In this document: piece by piece, positions 18,498 to 27,493 of the stretch
How positions within the stretch are numbered: position 1 is the first letter of the stretch
How the letters are laid out: each line of letters opens with the position of its first letter
Origin: Arthrobacter sp. OV608
Lineage (GTDB): Bacteria > Actinomycetota > Actinomycetes > Actinomycetales > Micrococcaceae
Direction: 5' to 3'
Length of the DNA stretch: 64,000 bases
NCBI GenBank assembly: GCA_900110595.1
Contig: FOEZ01000004.1
Coordinates: 62,001 to 126,000 of the forward strand
Translations under genes and position numbers: made by a program
Notes under the pieces: generated by a model
Seen by the model: the letters and a program-made list of their open reading frames with translations, nothing else
The model's database searches: none
Told to the model about the DNA's origin: nothing

Positions 18498-19502
18498 TCA
18501 GGCCGCCCCGGAAGTGCCGGTGCCCGGCCTGTCGGTGGTGCCCGGCCCGTCGGAGTTGCCAGGCCCGTCGGTGCTGCCCGGCACCTTTGAGGGTCCGCCG
18601 GTCCCGGGTGCGAACACCAGCACGGGTTTGGCGAAGCTGCCGGCGTCGGCCAGCAGTGCCACCAGGCTTCCGTCCGGGGCGAAGGCAGCGGCAGGATGCT
18701 CGGCAGTGGCTGCGGCGGAACTTCCGGGGGCGGCGCCGGCAGCGATCCGCCGGCCGAAAGAGATCTCCGTGGTTTCCTCCGGGCTGAGTTCGCGGTTGGG
18801 CATCAGCGCCCTTGCGGCATCGGCCATGTCGAGGACGTTGAGCTCTTCGGCAAGCTGTTCAAGAGTGCGCGCCTGCTCCAGCGAATACGGTCCAACGTGC
18901 GTGCGCCGCAGGGCTGTGAGGTGTCCCCCGACTCCCAGCGCATGGCCGAGGTCGCGGGCCAGCGCACGGATATAGGTCCCCGACGAGCATTCCACGGTGA
19001 CGTCCAGGTCCACCACGTCCGCCGCGGCGTCCCTGTTGATGCTGTGCACCTCGAACCGGTGGATGGTGACCGGGCGCGACGCGAGCGTGACCTCTTCCCC
19101 CGAGCGGACGCGGGCATAGGCACGTTCACCGTTGACCTTGATGGCGCTGACGCTGCTGGGCACCTGCTGGATCTGACCGGTAAGGGCGGCGACGCCGTCG
19201 TGAATTGCCTGCTCAGCCACCTCCGCAGTGGAAGCCGTGGCAGTCACTTCACCTTCGGCGTCGTCCGTCACGGTGGACTGTCCAAGGCGGATGGTGGCGG
19301 TGTACGTCTTGGACGTGCCAACAATGTAGGTGAGCAGGCGGGTTGCTTTGTTGATGCCCACCACCAGGACGCCCGTGGCCATCGGATCGAGGGTGCCGGC
19401 ATGCCCCACTTTCCGGGTACCGGCGATGCGCCGCATCCGGCCAACCACATCATGGCTGGTCCATCCCTGCGGTTTGTCCACTATCACCAGTCCAGAAAGC
19501 AC
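18498..19502 (-). CDS. truB: tRNA pseudouridine(55) synthase
   Basis: Makes pseudouridine 55 in the T-loop of tRNAs. It starts at GTG 19502 (VLSGLVIVDKPQGWTSHD) and encodes 334 residues; the in-frame extension to 19544 is not conserved. The catalytic Asp is in GHAGTLDPMATGVL. GTYIRALARDLGHALGVGGHL and the C-terminal PUA-like region follow. The last 30 or so residues are a Gly/Pro/Thr/Asp-rich tail made of 18-nt repeats, which most TruB proteins lack. Confidence 0.95.
   Translation of the reverse strand: MLSGLVIVDKPQGWTSHDVVGRMRRIAGTRKVGHAGTLDPMATGVLVVGINKATRLLTYIVGTSKTYTATIRLGQSTVTDDAEGEVTATASTAEVAEQAIHDGVAALTGQIQQVPSSVSAIKVNGERAYARVRSGEEVTLASRPVTIHRFEVHSINRDAAADVVDLDVTVECSSGTYIRALARDLGHALGVGGHLTALRRTHVGPYSLEQARTLEQLAEELNVLDMADAARALMPNRELSPEETTEISFGRRIAAGAAPGSSAAATAEHPAAAFAPDGSLVALLADAGSFAKPVLVFAPGTGGPSKVPGSTDGPGNSDGPGTTDRPGTGTSGAA
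18521..18592 (-). repeat. 18-bp coding repeats in the truB tail
   Basis: Four units of 18 nt start at 18521, 18539, 18557 and 18575, built on TGCCCGGCCCGTCGGNNN (plus strand). The unit nearest the body of the gene is the most diverged. Each encodes a six-residue unit such as GNSDGP, confined to the C-terminal tail. Confidence 0.8.
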
Positions 19503-19606
19503 GCTTCCCAGTATATCGGCGCTGGTCCCGGCCCCGGCCCACACCCTTCCGGCCCCGGCTGGCGGCCGACACCTGCAGCGGCTTGTGCAGCAAAGAGCCG
19601 GTTAGG

Positions 19607-20782
19607 ATGGCAGGCATGCCTGAGCTTGCCGCCCATGTCCGCGACGTGCCCGTCAACCAGATCCGTGAGATCACCGAGGCCGCGTGGCGCACCCCCGGCG
19701 CGCTGGTCCTCAGCATCGGCGAGCCCGGGTTCCCGCTCCCGCGCCACGTCCTCGACGCAGGCATCGCCTGCCTGGACAGGGACGAAACCAACTACACCCC
19801 CAATGCGGGCGTCCCGGCGCTGCGCGAGGCGTTCGCGGCGCGCTTCCGGGAACGCGCAGGCGTCGGCCACAACAACAGAATTGGTGCTGAACGGGTGTAC
19901 GTGGTGGCCGGCGCGCAGCAGGGCCTGCACCTTGCCATGAGCCTGCTGCTCTCCCCCGGCGACGAGATCCTGATTCCCAACCCGGGCTACCCCACTTTTG
20001 CCATGACCAGCCGGCTCCTGAACGCCGTCCCGGTGGGCTACCCGCTCTACCCGGACCACGGTTTCCAGCCCAGGACCGAAGATATCGAGGCGCTCATCAC
20101 GGACCGGACCCGGGTGCTGGTCCTGAATTCCCCGTCCAATCCGCTGGGCGCGGTCCTCGCGGAAGAGCTGACGCGGGAACTCGTGGAGCTGGCACGGCGC
20201 CACGATCTGTGGGTGATCTCGGACGAGTGCTACGAGGCGTTCACCTACGATGTGCCGCACGTGAGTCCGGCGAGGTTCGACGGCGAACTGCCGGGCGAGG
20301 CGCGTGTCTTCACCTCCCTGACACTGTCGAAGACGTACGGCCTCACGGGGCTCCGGATCGGCGCCTTGGTGTGCCCGCCAGGCCTGGAGCAGAAAATGAA
20401 CAATGTGATGGAGTCGATTGTCTCGTGCGTGGCATCGCCGTCACAGTACGCCGCTATCGCAGCTCTTACCGGACCCCAGGATTACGTCCGGCACGCGCAC
20501 GAACACTACCGGGCCAACCGGGACGCGGCGTCCGCGGTGCTCGGTTCAAAGGGTATTCCGTATTTGAAGGCCGACGGCGCGTTCTACCTTTGGGCGGATG
20601 TGTCCCATGTCAGCGGCGGCGACGTCCGGGCCTGGGTCCGGCGCTTCCTCGCCGACTCAGGTGTTGCCCTCGCACCGGGGACGGCGTTTGGTTCCATTGG
20701 CGAGGGCTGGGTGCGGATTGCGCTATGCGGCAAGCGGGAGGAACTGCTCGAGGGACTGTCCAGGCTTCCCGAACGGGTGTGA
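19607..20782 (+). CDS. Class I/II pyridoxal-phosphate aminotransferase
   Basis: About 391 residues from ATG 19607 (MAGMPELAAHVRDVPVNQIRE); ATG 19616 is equally possible. AspC-like fold-type I enzyme: ISIGEPGFPLP-like substrate loop, NYTPNAGVPALREAFA, VVAGAQQGLHLAMSLLL, LNSPSNPLGAVL, SDECYEAFTYD, and the PLP lysine in SLTLSKTYGLTGLRIG. The amino donor cannot be told from sequence; close actinobacterial relatives are annotated as aspartate- or aromatic-type aminotransferases. It is a single rightward gene divergent from truB and convergent with the thioredoxin gene. Confidence 0.88.
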   Translation: MAGMPELAAHVRDVPVNQIREITEAAWRTPGALVLSIGEPGFPLPRHVLDAGIACLDRDETNYTPNAGVPALREAFAARFRERAGVGHNNRIGAERVYVVAGAQQGLHLAMSLLLSPGDEILIPNPGYPTFAMTSRLLNAVPVGYPLYPDHGFQPRTEDIEALITDRTRVLVLNSPSNPLGAVLAEELTRELVELARRHDLWVISDECYEAFTYDVPHVSPARFDGELPGEARVFTSLTLSKTYGLTGLRIGALVCPPGLEQKMNNVMESIVSCVASPSQYAAIAALTGPQDYVRHAHEHYRANRDAASAVLGSKGIPYLKADGAFYLWADVSHVSGGDVRAWVRRFLADSGVALAPGTAFGSIGEGWVRIALCGKREELLEGLSRLPERV

Positions 20783-20828
20783 CGAAGGATGCAGCGCCTC
20801 TGAGCGGCTTTCGTCGTTAGCGCGGCGT

Positions 20829-21254
20829 TCAAGCCAGCGCACCATCCAGCCAGGTGCGGAGCACTTCCGCCGGTGCCGCTCCCGCCTGCCGGGCAGTCAC
20901 CTTTCCGTCAACGATCACCATCAGCGTAGGGATGGCCTGCACATCGAACCGCCGGGACAGGCCGGGATTCTTGTCCACGTCAACCTTGACCAGTTTGACG
21001 GCCCCCTCGCGCTCGCGGGCCAGCTTGTCCAGGACCGGGCTCACCATACGGCACGGCCCGCACCAGGCAGCCCAGAAATCCACCAGCACGGGAACGGGCG
21101 ATTTCTCGGCCACCATGCTGAAATCGGCGTCGCCGGCGTCCACGATCCAGGGCAGCCCGCCGTGGCAATTGCCGCAGCGTGGCCGCCCGGCGGCATTGGC
21201 CGGGACCCGGTTGGTTTTCCCGCAGTGGGGACACCTGATGAGGGAAGCATCCAT
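20829..21254 (-). CDS. Thioredoxin with N-terminal zinc ribbon (thioredoxin-2 / TrxC type)
   Basis: Cytoplasmic thiol-disulfide reductant with 141 residues. An N-terminal CPHC...CGNC pair (about 8-11 and 27-30) forms the zinc-binding ribbon characteristic of thioredoxin 2. The active site WCGPC is in DFWAAWCGPCRMVSP. The cis-Pro is in AIPTLMV. It starts 2 bp after the deaminase stop and is co-transcribed with it. Zinc-ribbon thioredoxins are associated with oxidative-stress responses; no regulatory site is visible. Confidence 0.92.
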   Translation of the reverse strand: MDASLIRCPHCGKTNRVPANAAGRPRCGNCHGGLPWIVDAGDADFSMVAEKSPVPVLVDFWAAWCGPCRMVSPVLDKLAREREGAVKLVKVDVDKNPGLSRRFDVQAIPTLMVIVDGKVTARQAGAAPAEVLRTWLDGALA

Positions 21255-21256
21255 GC

Positions 21257-21739
21257 CTAGTAGTCCTTCCGGCTTTTATGCGCGCCCCAGGCAAGGAACG
21301 GGGCGTCCGACGCCGGCACATCGCCTCTGCTGACCGGCAGCAGCTCGGGACGGGTGCCAGAGAAGTAGTCGTAGAAGATGGCATCGTCAAAGCCTGCGGA
21401 CGCGGCGCCGTAGCGGTCCGCCGCAAAGTAGACACGGTCGATCCGTGCCCAGAGAGCCGACGCCAGGCACAGCGGGCACGGCTCGCAGCTGGTGTAGAGG
21501 ACTGCCCCGCGCAGGTCAAAGTTCCGAATGGCGGCAGCTGCCGTGCGGATGGCCACCACTTCGGCGTGGGCGGTGGGATCGTTGTCGCGGGTGACCCGGT
21601 TGACGCCCTCGTGTACTTGACCGTCTTTGGTTACCACCAGGGCCCCGAAGGGACCGCCCCCGTCGGCAACGTTTCGGGTGGCAAGTGCCACGGCCCGTTC
21701 GAGGTAATGGTTCGCAGCGCCCTGGTCCGCTTTGTTCAT
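21257..21739 (-). CDS. Nucleobase deaminase, guanine-deaminase (GuaD) type
   Basis: Zinc-dependent cytidine-deaminase-fold enzyme with 160 residues. The zinc ligands and catalytic Glu are in PTAHAEVVAIR and TSCEPCPLCLASALWA. The C-terminal extension ending PFLAWGAHKSRKDY, with YGAASAGFDDAIFYD, resembles B. subtilis GuaD, where the swapped C-terminal segment closes over the active site. Deamination of guanine to xanthine is the best guess; a tRNA adenosine deaminase role is less likely because the TadA C-terminus is absent. First gene of the deaminase-thioredoxin pair. Confidence 0.85.
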   Translation of the reverse strand: MNKADQGAANHYLERAVALATRNVADGGGPFGALVVTKDGQVHEGVNRVTRDNDPTAHAEVVAIRTAAAAIRNFDLRGAVLYTSCEPCPLCLASALWARIDRVYFAADRYGAASAGFDDAIFYDYFSGTRPELLPVSRGDVPASDAPFLAWGAHKSRKDY

Positions 21740-21757
21740 AGCTCGATCCTAGCCAAA

Positions 21758-21798
21758 GGGGTTGGTATTAGGGGACGAAGTAGGGGGCGGATTAGGGG
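21758..21798 (+). other. G-tract cluster with quadruplex potential
   Basis: Four runs of four or five G occur on the plus strand at 21758-21761, 21771-21774, 21783-21787 and 21794-21798, separated by 9, 8 and 6 bases. They lie in the divergent promoter region between the deaminase and the ScyD-like gene, within 60 bp of the deaminase start. Loops are slightly long for the strictest quadruplex definition. Confidence 0.5.
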
Positions 21799-21800
21799 GC

Positions 21801-21851
21801 AGCTCCCCGGCAACTACCCGTGGGTACAGGCCTAGTCTTAGGCCGGGAGCT
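21801..21851 (+). promoter_or_regulatory. Nested inverted repeats in the leader of the ScyD-like gene
   Basis: Outer arms AGCTCCC (21801-21807) and GGGAGCT (21845-21851) enclose two smaller inverted repeats: TACCC-GT-GGGTA (21815-21826) and GGCCTA-GTCT-TAGGCC (21829-21844). On RNA this can fold as a three-way junction whose second hairpin abuts the closing stem. On DNA it offers stacked operator-like palindromes. It ends 64 bp before the ATG at 21916. No U tract follows, so it is not a terminator. Confidence 0.55.
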
Positions 21852-21915
21852 CCCTGCCCGTCCTCCCATCCACTCCATTCCCCGGCTCCCAAGGCCAAAA
21901 ATCACGGAGTACCCA

Positions 21916-23037
21916 ATGATGAAACGAAAACTCGCGTTTATTGCCTGCTTAGCCGCGATGCTCCCAGCCGCTCCGGCCTACGCGTCCAGCCAGGACCCCG
22001 ACATCGAAGTCATGGCCACGGGTCTCGCCGCGCCCCTCCATCTGGCAGTCGGCCGGGGCGAATCCGTCCGGGTCAGCCAGGACTTCGCCGGCATACTCAC
22101 CCGGGTGGAGTCCGATGGTTCCAGGAAGGATGTGTACACCGCAAAACCGGGCTGGGAAGTGGCCGGTGTGGAAATCCGCAGCGCCGGCACCTATTTCCTC
22201 GAAAGTATTGGTGCGGGCCAAGGTAAGCCCGATGAACTTGAGGGCTACCTGAAACTGCTGGATCCGGAGAACGATGTCCACAAACTCGCCAGCTTCGCCG
22301 ACTTCGAACGGAAGCACAACCCCGACGGGGACCAGCACTACGGCTTCGCCCCGGGCACCAGCGAGGAATGCCTTGCTGAGTTCGCTTTACTTCCGGATGC
22401 GCCTCCGGCGCAGTACACCGGGACAGTGGACTCCCATCCGTACGCCTTGGCGGTCTGGGCAGATACAGCCTATGTCGCCGATGCCGGGATGAACGCGATC
22501 CTCGAGGTGGATCTGGAGTCCGGCAAAGTATCAACCCTGACGGTCCTTCCACCGCGCCCGGCAAAGATCTCCAAAGATGCTGCTGAGTCTATGCATGTGC
22601 CTGCCTGCGCAGGGTTCCAATACGCATTCGAACCGGTCCCTACGGACGTGGAGATAGGTCCTGACGGCTGGCTGTACGTCTCGTCCCTCCCGGGCGGTCC
22701 AGAGGGGCCCGAACTCGGCGCACGCGGCGCGATCTTCAAGATCAACCCGTGGAACGGTGACACCAGCGTTTGGGCAGACCACATCCTGAGCCCGACTGGC
22801 CTGGCTGTGGCCGACAACGGCGACGTGTATGCGGCGTCCCTGTTCGGCGGTGAGATCCTGAAGTTCAACTCCGATGCAGAGCGGTCCCAGTTCCTGAAGG
22901 TGAACCAGCCCGCCGACGTTGAGTATCGGGACGGTGACGTCTTCGCCACGGTGGACGCACTGATGGGGCTGCCAGACCCGTCAGTACCGGACGCTCCCCC
23001 GGCCGAGCCTGCTGGCAGGCTCATCGAAGTCGATTAG
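21916..23037 (+). CDS. Secreted ScyD/ScyE-family beta-propeller protein
   Basis: Has 373 residues from ATG 21916 (MMKRKLAFIACLAAMLPAAPAYA), with GGAG upstream. The first 22 or so residues form a classical signal peptide, cleaved near AYASS. The mature part has repeated propeller-blade motifs (VMATGLAAPLHLAVG, YALAVWADTAYVADAGMNAILEVD, DVEIGPDGWLYVSSLPGG, LSPTGLAVADNGDVYAASLFGGEILKF), as in NHL/SMP-30-like and ScyD/ScyE proteins. The family name comes from cyanobacterial scytonemin genes, but the actinobacterial members are exported proteins of unknown substrate. Monocistronic, ending in a shared bidirectional terminator. Confidence 0.85.
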   Translation: MMKRKLAFIACLAAMLPAAPAYASSQDPDIEVMATGLAAPLHLAVGRGESVRVSQDFAGILTRVESDGSRKDVYTAKPGWEVAGVEIRSAGTYFLESIGAGQGKPDELEGYLKLLDPENDVHKLASFADFERKHNPDGDQHYGFAPGTSEECLAEFALLPDAPPAQYTGTVDSHPYALAVWADTAYVADAGMNAILEVDLESGKVSTLTVLPPRPAKISKDAAESMHVPACAGFQYAFEPVPTDVEIGPDGWLYVSSLPGGPEGPELGARGAIFKINPWNGDTSVWADHILSPTGLAVADNGDVYAASLFGGEILKFNSDAERSQFLKVNQPADVEYRDGDVFATVDALMGLPDPSVPDAPPAEPAGRLIEVD

Positions 23038-23057
23038 CTGATCATTAGCTGCGTTAA

Positions 23058-23098
23058 ATGAATCAGGACCCGGATGCGCAATCCGGGTCCTGATTCAT
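23058..23098. terminator. Bidirectional terminator, perfect 18-bp stem
   Basis: Arms 23058-23075 and 23081-23098 are perfect complements (ATGAATCAGGACCCGGAT and its complement) around the loop GCGCA. It lies between the convergent stops of the ScyD-like gene (23037) and rbfA (23117). On the minus strand TTTAACG follows. Confidence 0.9.
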
Positions 23099-23116
23099 GC
23101 CTGCGGGACGTCCAAC

Positions 23117-23626
23117 TTACTTGTGGCCGTCTTCGTCGAGTTCCTCGGCATCGGTGAGGTCGAGGTCCTCTTCGTCGAAGTCGTCTTCGTCGATGTCCAC
23201 ATCGCCGGACGCGTCGGTCTTGTAGGGATCAGGGTCACCGGCATGCCTGGCCTGCGCCGCGAGGGCGGCCACTTCGGCGTCGCGCTTCTTGGCCTCCCGG
23301 AGCAGCTCCTCGAGGTTCGAAGCGATAACGGGAATCTCGTCCGAGATGAACTCAAGGGTGGGAGTCAGCCGGATGCTGAGGTTGCGCCCCACCTCCTGGC
23401 GCAGCACACCCTTGGCCTTCTCCAGGCCCTTTGCAGCGTCAACCTGGACAGCCTGGTCACCCAGAACGGTGTAGTACACAGTGGCGTGCTGCAAATCATT
23501 GGTCACCCGGGCATCAGTAACAGTAATGCCCTCCAGCCGGGGATCCTTAACCTTCCGGCCCAAGGCCTCAGCAACAACAACCTTAATCCGCTGCGCCAAC
23601 TTGGCAGCACGTGCCGGATCAGCCAT
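23117..23626 (-). CDS. rbfA: Ribosome-binding factor A
   Basis: KH-like factor needed for late 30S maturation, acting near the 16S 5' helix. Has 169 residues from ATG 23626 (MADPARAAKLAQRIKVVVAEAL), with AGGAG upstream. DPRLEGITVTDARVTNDLQHATVYYTVLG and LTPTLEFISDEIP are diagnostic. The C-terminal 35 residues are strongly acidic (DVDIDEDDFDEEDLDLTD), an extension common in actinobacterial RbfA. Separated from infB by a 245-bp gap that holds a long palindrome. Confidence 0.95.
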   Translation of the reverse strand: MADPARAAKLAQRIKVVVAEALGRKVKDPRLEGITVTDARVTNDLQHATVYYTVLGDQAVQVDAAKGLEKAKGVLRQEVGRNLSIRLTPTLEFISDEIPVIASNLEELLREAKKRDAEVAALAAQARHAGDPDPYKTDASGDVDIDEDDFDEEDLDLTDAEELDEDGHK

Positions 23627-23739
23627 GAACAACTCCTATAAGAAGAAAAAATTGGGGACATACGACGGCGGCACAAGAGCTGCGTCGGACGTTTCAGTTA
23701 TGTGCCACGCACTAAAGGCGGGCCAACGACGATGCCGGA

Positions 23740-23846
23740 GAGTTTTGGGGGCGCCCGGGAGTGGCATCGGGCCTACCGGAGCTGGGCGGCAGAGGATCGC
23801 AAGATCCTTTGCCGCCCAGCGTAGGGGCGGGGCGCCCCCAAAACTC
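23740..23846. repeat. 107-bp imperfect palindrome between infB and rbfA
   Basis: Outer arms of 17 bp are perfect complements: GAGTTTTGGGGGCGCCC at 23740-23756 and its complement at 23830-23846. Inside, 23782-23798 pairs with 23803-23819 over 17 bp with a single G-U, closed by the GNRA-type loop GCAA. It contains no convincing gene and lies between two leftward genes of the same operon. It could be a processing or attenuation structure for infB-rbfA mRNA, or a small palindromic mobile repeat. Confidence 0.85.
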
Positions 23847-23871
23847 GGAGGCAGCCCCGCCAAAGTCAGCC

Positions 23872-26808
23872 TTAGACGCGCGGCTTCTCACGCATCTCGA
23901 AGGTCTCGATGATGTCACCTTCGGTGATGTCGTTGTAAGACCCAAGACCGATACCACACTCGAAGTCCGTGCGGACCTCGGTGGCGTCGTCCTTGAAGCG
24001 CTTGAGCGTCTCAACGGTGAGGTTGTCACCGATGATCTTGCCGTCGCGGCTGATGCGCGCCTTGGTGTTGCGGCGGATGATGCCCGAGCGGACGATCGAG
24101 CCGGCGATGTTTCCGAACTTGGAGGAGCGGAAGACTTCGCGGACCTCGGCGGTGCCCAGCTGGAATTCTTCGTATTCCGGCTTGAGCATGCCCTTGAGCG
24201 CCATCTCGATGTCATCGATTGCGGAGTAGATGACGGAGTAGAAGCGCATGTCCACGCCTTCGCGGTCTGCCAGTTCGGCAACCCGCTCGGCGGGCTTGAC
24301 GTTGAAGCCGATGATGACGGCGCTGTCCACTGTTGCCAGGTTGACGTCGTTCTGCGTGATGGCACCAACACCGCGGTGGATGACGCGCAGCTGCACGCCT
24401 TCGCCAACGTCGATCTTGAGCAGGGCGTCTTCGAGGGCTTCCACGGCACCGGACACGTCACCCTTGAGGATGAGGTTGAGGGTGTCGATCTTGCCTTCGG
24501 CCACGGCCTGGTCGAAGTCTTCGAGGCTGATGCGCTTGCGGCGCTTGGCCAGTGCAGCGTTGCGGTCGGCAGCTTCACGCTTCTCGGCGATCTGGCGGGC
24601 GGTGCGCTCGTCAGCGGTCACGAAGAAGGTGTCACCTGCACGCGGGACGTTGGACAGACCCAGCACCTGGACGGGGCGGGACGGGCCGGCCTCGGTCAGG
24701 GCGCTGCCGTCGTCGTCGAACATCGCACGGACGCGGCCGTGGGCCGTGCCTGCCACGATGGTGTCGCCGACGCGCAGGGTGCCGGACTGCACCAGGACGG
24801 TGGCCACGGAACCGCGGCCCTTGTCCAGGTTCGCTTCGATGGCGATACCGCGGGCGTCCTTGTTCGGGTTGGCGCGCATGTCCAGGGCAGCGTCCGCGGT
24901 GAGCAGGACTGCCTCGAGCAGCTCGTCGATGTTGAGGTTCTGCCGGGCAGAGACCTCCACGAACATGGTGTCGCCACCGTATTCTTCGGGAACCAGGCCG
25001 TACTCGGTCAGCTGGCCGCGGACCTTGTCCGGGTTGGCGCCTTCCTTGTCGATCTTGTTCACGGCCACCACGATGGGCACGTTGGCTGCCTGGGCGTGGT
25101 TGAGGGCCTCAACGGTCTGGGGCATTACGCCGTCGTCCGCTGCGACCACGAGGATGGCGATGTCGGTGACCTTCGCACCACGGGCACGCATGGCGGTGAA
25201 CGCCTCGTGGCCCGGGGTATCGATGAAGGTGATCTTCCGGTCGTCGCCTTCGTGGGTGTGCGTGACCTGGTAGGCACCGATGTGCTGCGTGATGCCGCCG
25301 TGCTCGCCCGCCATAACGTCGGACTTGCGGATGGCATCGAGCAGGCGGGTCTTACCGTGGTCCACGTGGCCCATAACGGTGACTACCGGAGGACGTGCCT
25401 CGAGGTCTTCATCGCCTTCGGCTTCGAGTTCGGCTTCGAAGTCGATGTCGAAGCCGGAGAGCAGCTCGCGCTCCTCGTCTTCCGGTGACACAACCTGGAG
25501 CTTGTAGCCGAGCTCTTCACCCAACAGCGCGAAGGTTTCCTCGTCCAGTGACTGCGTGGCCGTTGCCATTTCACCGAGGTGGAACAGCACGGTCACCAGT
25601 GCGGCGGGGTTCGCCTCGATCTTGTCCGCGAAGTCCGTGATGGACGAGCCGCGGCGCAAGCGGATGACGGTGTTGCCGTCGCCGCGGGGTACGCTCACGC
25701 CACCCAGCGACGGTGCGCTCATCTGCTCAAGTTCCTGGCGCTTTGCACGCTTCGACTTGCGCTGCTTGCCACGTCCGGCGCCGCCCTTGCCGAAGGCACC
25801 CTGGGTGCCGCCGCGTCCGCGGCCGCCCTTGCCAAAGCCGCCACCGGCGGGAGCTCCGCCGCCGCCACCGGGACCACCGGTTCCGGGAGCGCCGCCCGGG
25901 CGTCCGGGACCACGGCCGCCGGCACCGGGACGTCCTGCACCGGCCGGAGCCGGGCGTTCAGTGCGGTTGGGCATCATGCCCGGGGTGGGACGGTTTCCAC
26001 CGGCACCACCGGGGCGCGGTGCACCGGGGCGGGGGCCGCCGGCACCTGCTGCGGGACGAGGCCCGCCAGCGCCGGCCGCGGGACGGGGACCACCGGGACG
26101 GGGGCCACCGGCACCTGCTGCGGGACGAGGCCCGCCGGGACGGTCGCCGTCGGTACGGCCTCCACCCGGGCGGGGCATGCCCTGCGAGGTAGCGAACGGG
26201 TTGTTGCCCGGACGGGGAGCACGCTCTCCGTCGCCGCCACGGCCACGGGGCATGCCCTGCGAGGTAGCGAACGGGTTGTTGCCCGGGCGGGGACCGCCGG
26301 GACGGGGAGCAGAGCTGCCTGCCGAACCGCCCTGTCCGCCGGAGCGGGTGGGGGCAGCGGGAGTTTCGGCCTTGGGGGCCGGACGCGCACCGGGCTTTGC
26401 GCCGGTGGACGGAGCAGTGCTGGTGGGGGCGGCGGGGGCCGCCGGAGCTGCAGGCCGGCTGGCAGCAGGTGCCGCCGGAGCCGAAGCAGCAGGCTGGGCC
26501 GGTGCTGCCGGAGCGGCGGGGGCAGGTGCCTGCGCCGCGGGAGCCGGAGCCTTGGGAGCTGCCGGGCCGGGAGCCGGAGTTGAAGGACGTGCTTCTGCCG
26601 CCGGGGCGGCCGCCTTGGGCGCGGCCGCCGGTGCTGAGGCCTTGGCCGCAGCGTCGGGGAAGGCGTTGCGCAGTTTACGCACAACGGGGGCCTCAATGGT
26701 GGAAGAGGCGGAGCGAACAAATTCGCCCAGTTCCTGCAGTTTTGTCACTGCATCTTTGGAAGTAATACCGAGCTCTTTGGCGAGCTCATGTACGCGGACC
26801 TTGGCCAC
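23872..26808 (-). CDS. infB: Translation initiation factor IF-2
   Basis: GTPase that delivers fMet-tRNA to the 30S subunit. The start is GTG at 26808 with AGGAGA nearby ([19 protein letters not shown]). It encodes 978 residues, in the range for Micrococcaceae. An N-terminal IF2_N helix is followed by about 330 residues of Pro/Ala/Gly/Arg low-complexity sequence with [17 protein letters not shown] repeats, and a second IF2_N domain. The G domain has [20 protein letters not shown] and NKID, and domains II-IV follow. The low-complexity part creates long spurious frames on the other strand. Confidence 0.98.
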   Translation of the reverse strand: MAKVRVHELAKELGITSKDAVTKLQELGEFVRSASSTIEAPVVRKLRNAFPDAAAKASAPAAAPKAAAPAAEARPSTPAPGPAAPKAPAPAAQAPAPAAPAAPAQPAASAPAAPAASRPAAPAAPAAPTSTAPSTGAKPGARPAPKAETPAAPTRSGGQGGSAGSSAPRPGGPRPGNNPFATSQGMPRGRGGDGERAPRPGNNPFATSQGMPRPGGGRTDGDRPGGPRPAAGAGGPRPGGPRPAAGAGGPRPAAGAGGPRPGAPRPGGAGGNRPTPGMMPNRTERPAPAGAGRPGAGGRGPGRPGGAPGTGGPGGGGGAPAGGGFGKGGRGRGGTQGAFGKGGAGRGKQRKSKRAKRQELEQMSAPSLGGVSVPRGDGNTVIRLRRGSSITDFADKIEANPAALVTVLFHLGEMATATQSLDEETFALLGEELGYKLQVVSPEDEERELLSGFDIDFEAELEAEGDEDLEARPPVVTVMGHVDHGKTRLLDAIRKSDVMAGEHGGITQHIGAYQVTHTHEGDDRKITFIDTPGHEAFTAMRARGAKVTDIAILVVAADDGVMPQTVEALNHAQAANVPIVVAVNKIDKEGANPDKVRGQLTEYGLVPEEYGGDTMFVEVSARQNLNIDELLEAVLLTADAALDMRANPNKDARGIAIEANLDKGRGSVATVLVQSGTLRVGDTIVAGTAHGRVRAMFDDDGSALTEAGPSRPVQVLGLSNVPRAGDTFFVTADERTARQIAEKREAADRNAALAKRRKRISLEDFDQAVAEGKIDTLNLILKGDVSGAVEALEDALLKIDVGEGVQLRVIHRGVGAITQNDVNLATVDSAVIIGFNVKPAERVAELADREGVDMRFYSVIYSAIDDIEMALKGMLKPEYEEFQLGTAEVREVFRSSKFGNIAGSIVRSGIIRRNTKARISRDGKIIGDNLTVETLKRFKDDATEVRTDFECGIGLGSYNDITEGDIIETFEMREKPRV

Positions 26809-26963
26809 ATTTCTCCTGTCTCGGTCCGCACCGAGCCAGGCACGAACCGTCTACTTCTTACTGCGGACCCCAGCCGCGATTACTACGGAAGGGCCCATTG
26901 CAGAGCGCAACAAAGTTGTTGTCATCGTTACGCACTCATCGCTGGGAACTCATCGGGTTTCCA

Positions 26964-27308
26964 TCAGATTTCTGACCCGCTTTCAGGTTGGACGGTTGGT
27001 GTTGCAGTTGCCGTGGTGCCTGCAACGTTCGTTTCCGGCTTGATCCAGTGTTCGACGGCGGCAGTTTCCGTTGCGCCCGCAAGGGCACGTCCGAAAGCCC
27101 GCCGTTTGATCGCCAGAGCCAGGCACGATTCGCTGGGGTGCAGCCAAGCACCCCGGCCAGCCAGCCGGCGTCGTTCATCCACCAGGACAGCGGCAGAGCC
27201 GTTGCCTTCGGCGACGAGCCGGAGCAATTCAGACCGCAGGCCCTTCTTCCGGCATCCGATGCAGGTACGTTCGGGTTGATTCCCGGTGGAAAGCTCTGCC
27301 ACGGTCAT
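26964..27308 (-). CDS. YlxR family RNA-binding protein (DUF448)
   Basis: About 114 residues from ATG 27308 (MTVAELSTGNQPERTCIGCRKKG); the frame remains open to 27389, but that part is not conserved. PERTCIGCRKK and GRGAWLHPSESC are the DUF448 signature. YlxR proteins lie between nusA and infB across bacteria. They have been described as nucleoid- or RNA-associated regulators, and one report links YlxR to RNase P. The C-terminal 35 residues are Thr/Ala-rich. It starts 185 bp after nusA and ends 155 bp before infB. Confidence 0.88.
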   Translation of the reverse strand: MTVAELSTGNQPERTCIGCRKKGLRSELLRLVAEGNGSAAVLVDERRRLAGRGAWLHPSESCLALAIKRRAFGRALAGATETAAVEHWIKPETNVAGTTATATPTVQPESGSEI

Positions 27309-27348
27309 CTTCCTGACATGTATATCTGCTGGCCCCGGGAATGCCTGG

Positions 27349-27371
27349 CCTTCCGCTGAGTCAGCGGAAGG
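27349..27371 (-). terminator. Stem-loop between nusA and ylxR
   Basis: CCTTCCGC (27349-27356) pairs with GCGGAAGG (27364-27371) around TGAGTCA. It lies upstream of the ylxR start in the nusA-ylxR gap. No U tract follows, so it may be a weak terminator, a NusA-responsive pause or a leader element. Confidence 0.45.
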
Positions 27372-27493
27372 GGCATGCTCGAGGCACACGGCTGCCGGCC
27401 GTTGGGCGCGGCCTTTTCTATTCTAGCCCCTCCGGGCCGTTCTGCCCGAAACCGCAGAGCAGTCCCGGCGTGGCCACCCCGGAGAGGGTTGGT

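Noticed and set aside
23761..25488. 575-residue plus-strand frame opposite infB
   Set aside because: Exactly antisense to the GTPase and C-terminal domains of IF-2, with no recognisable domain.
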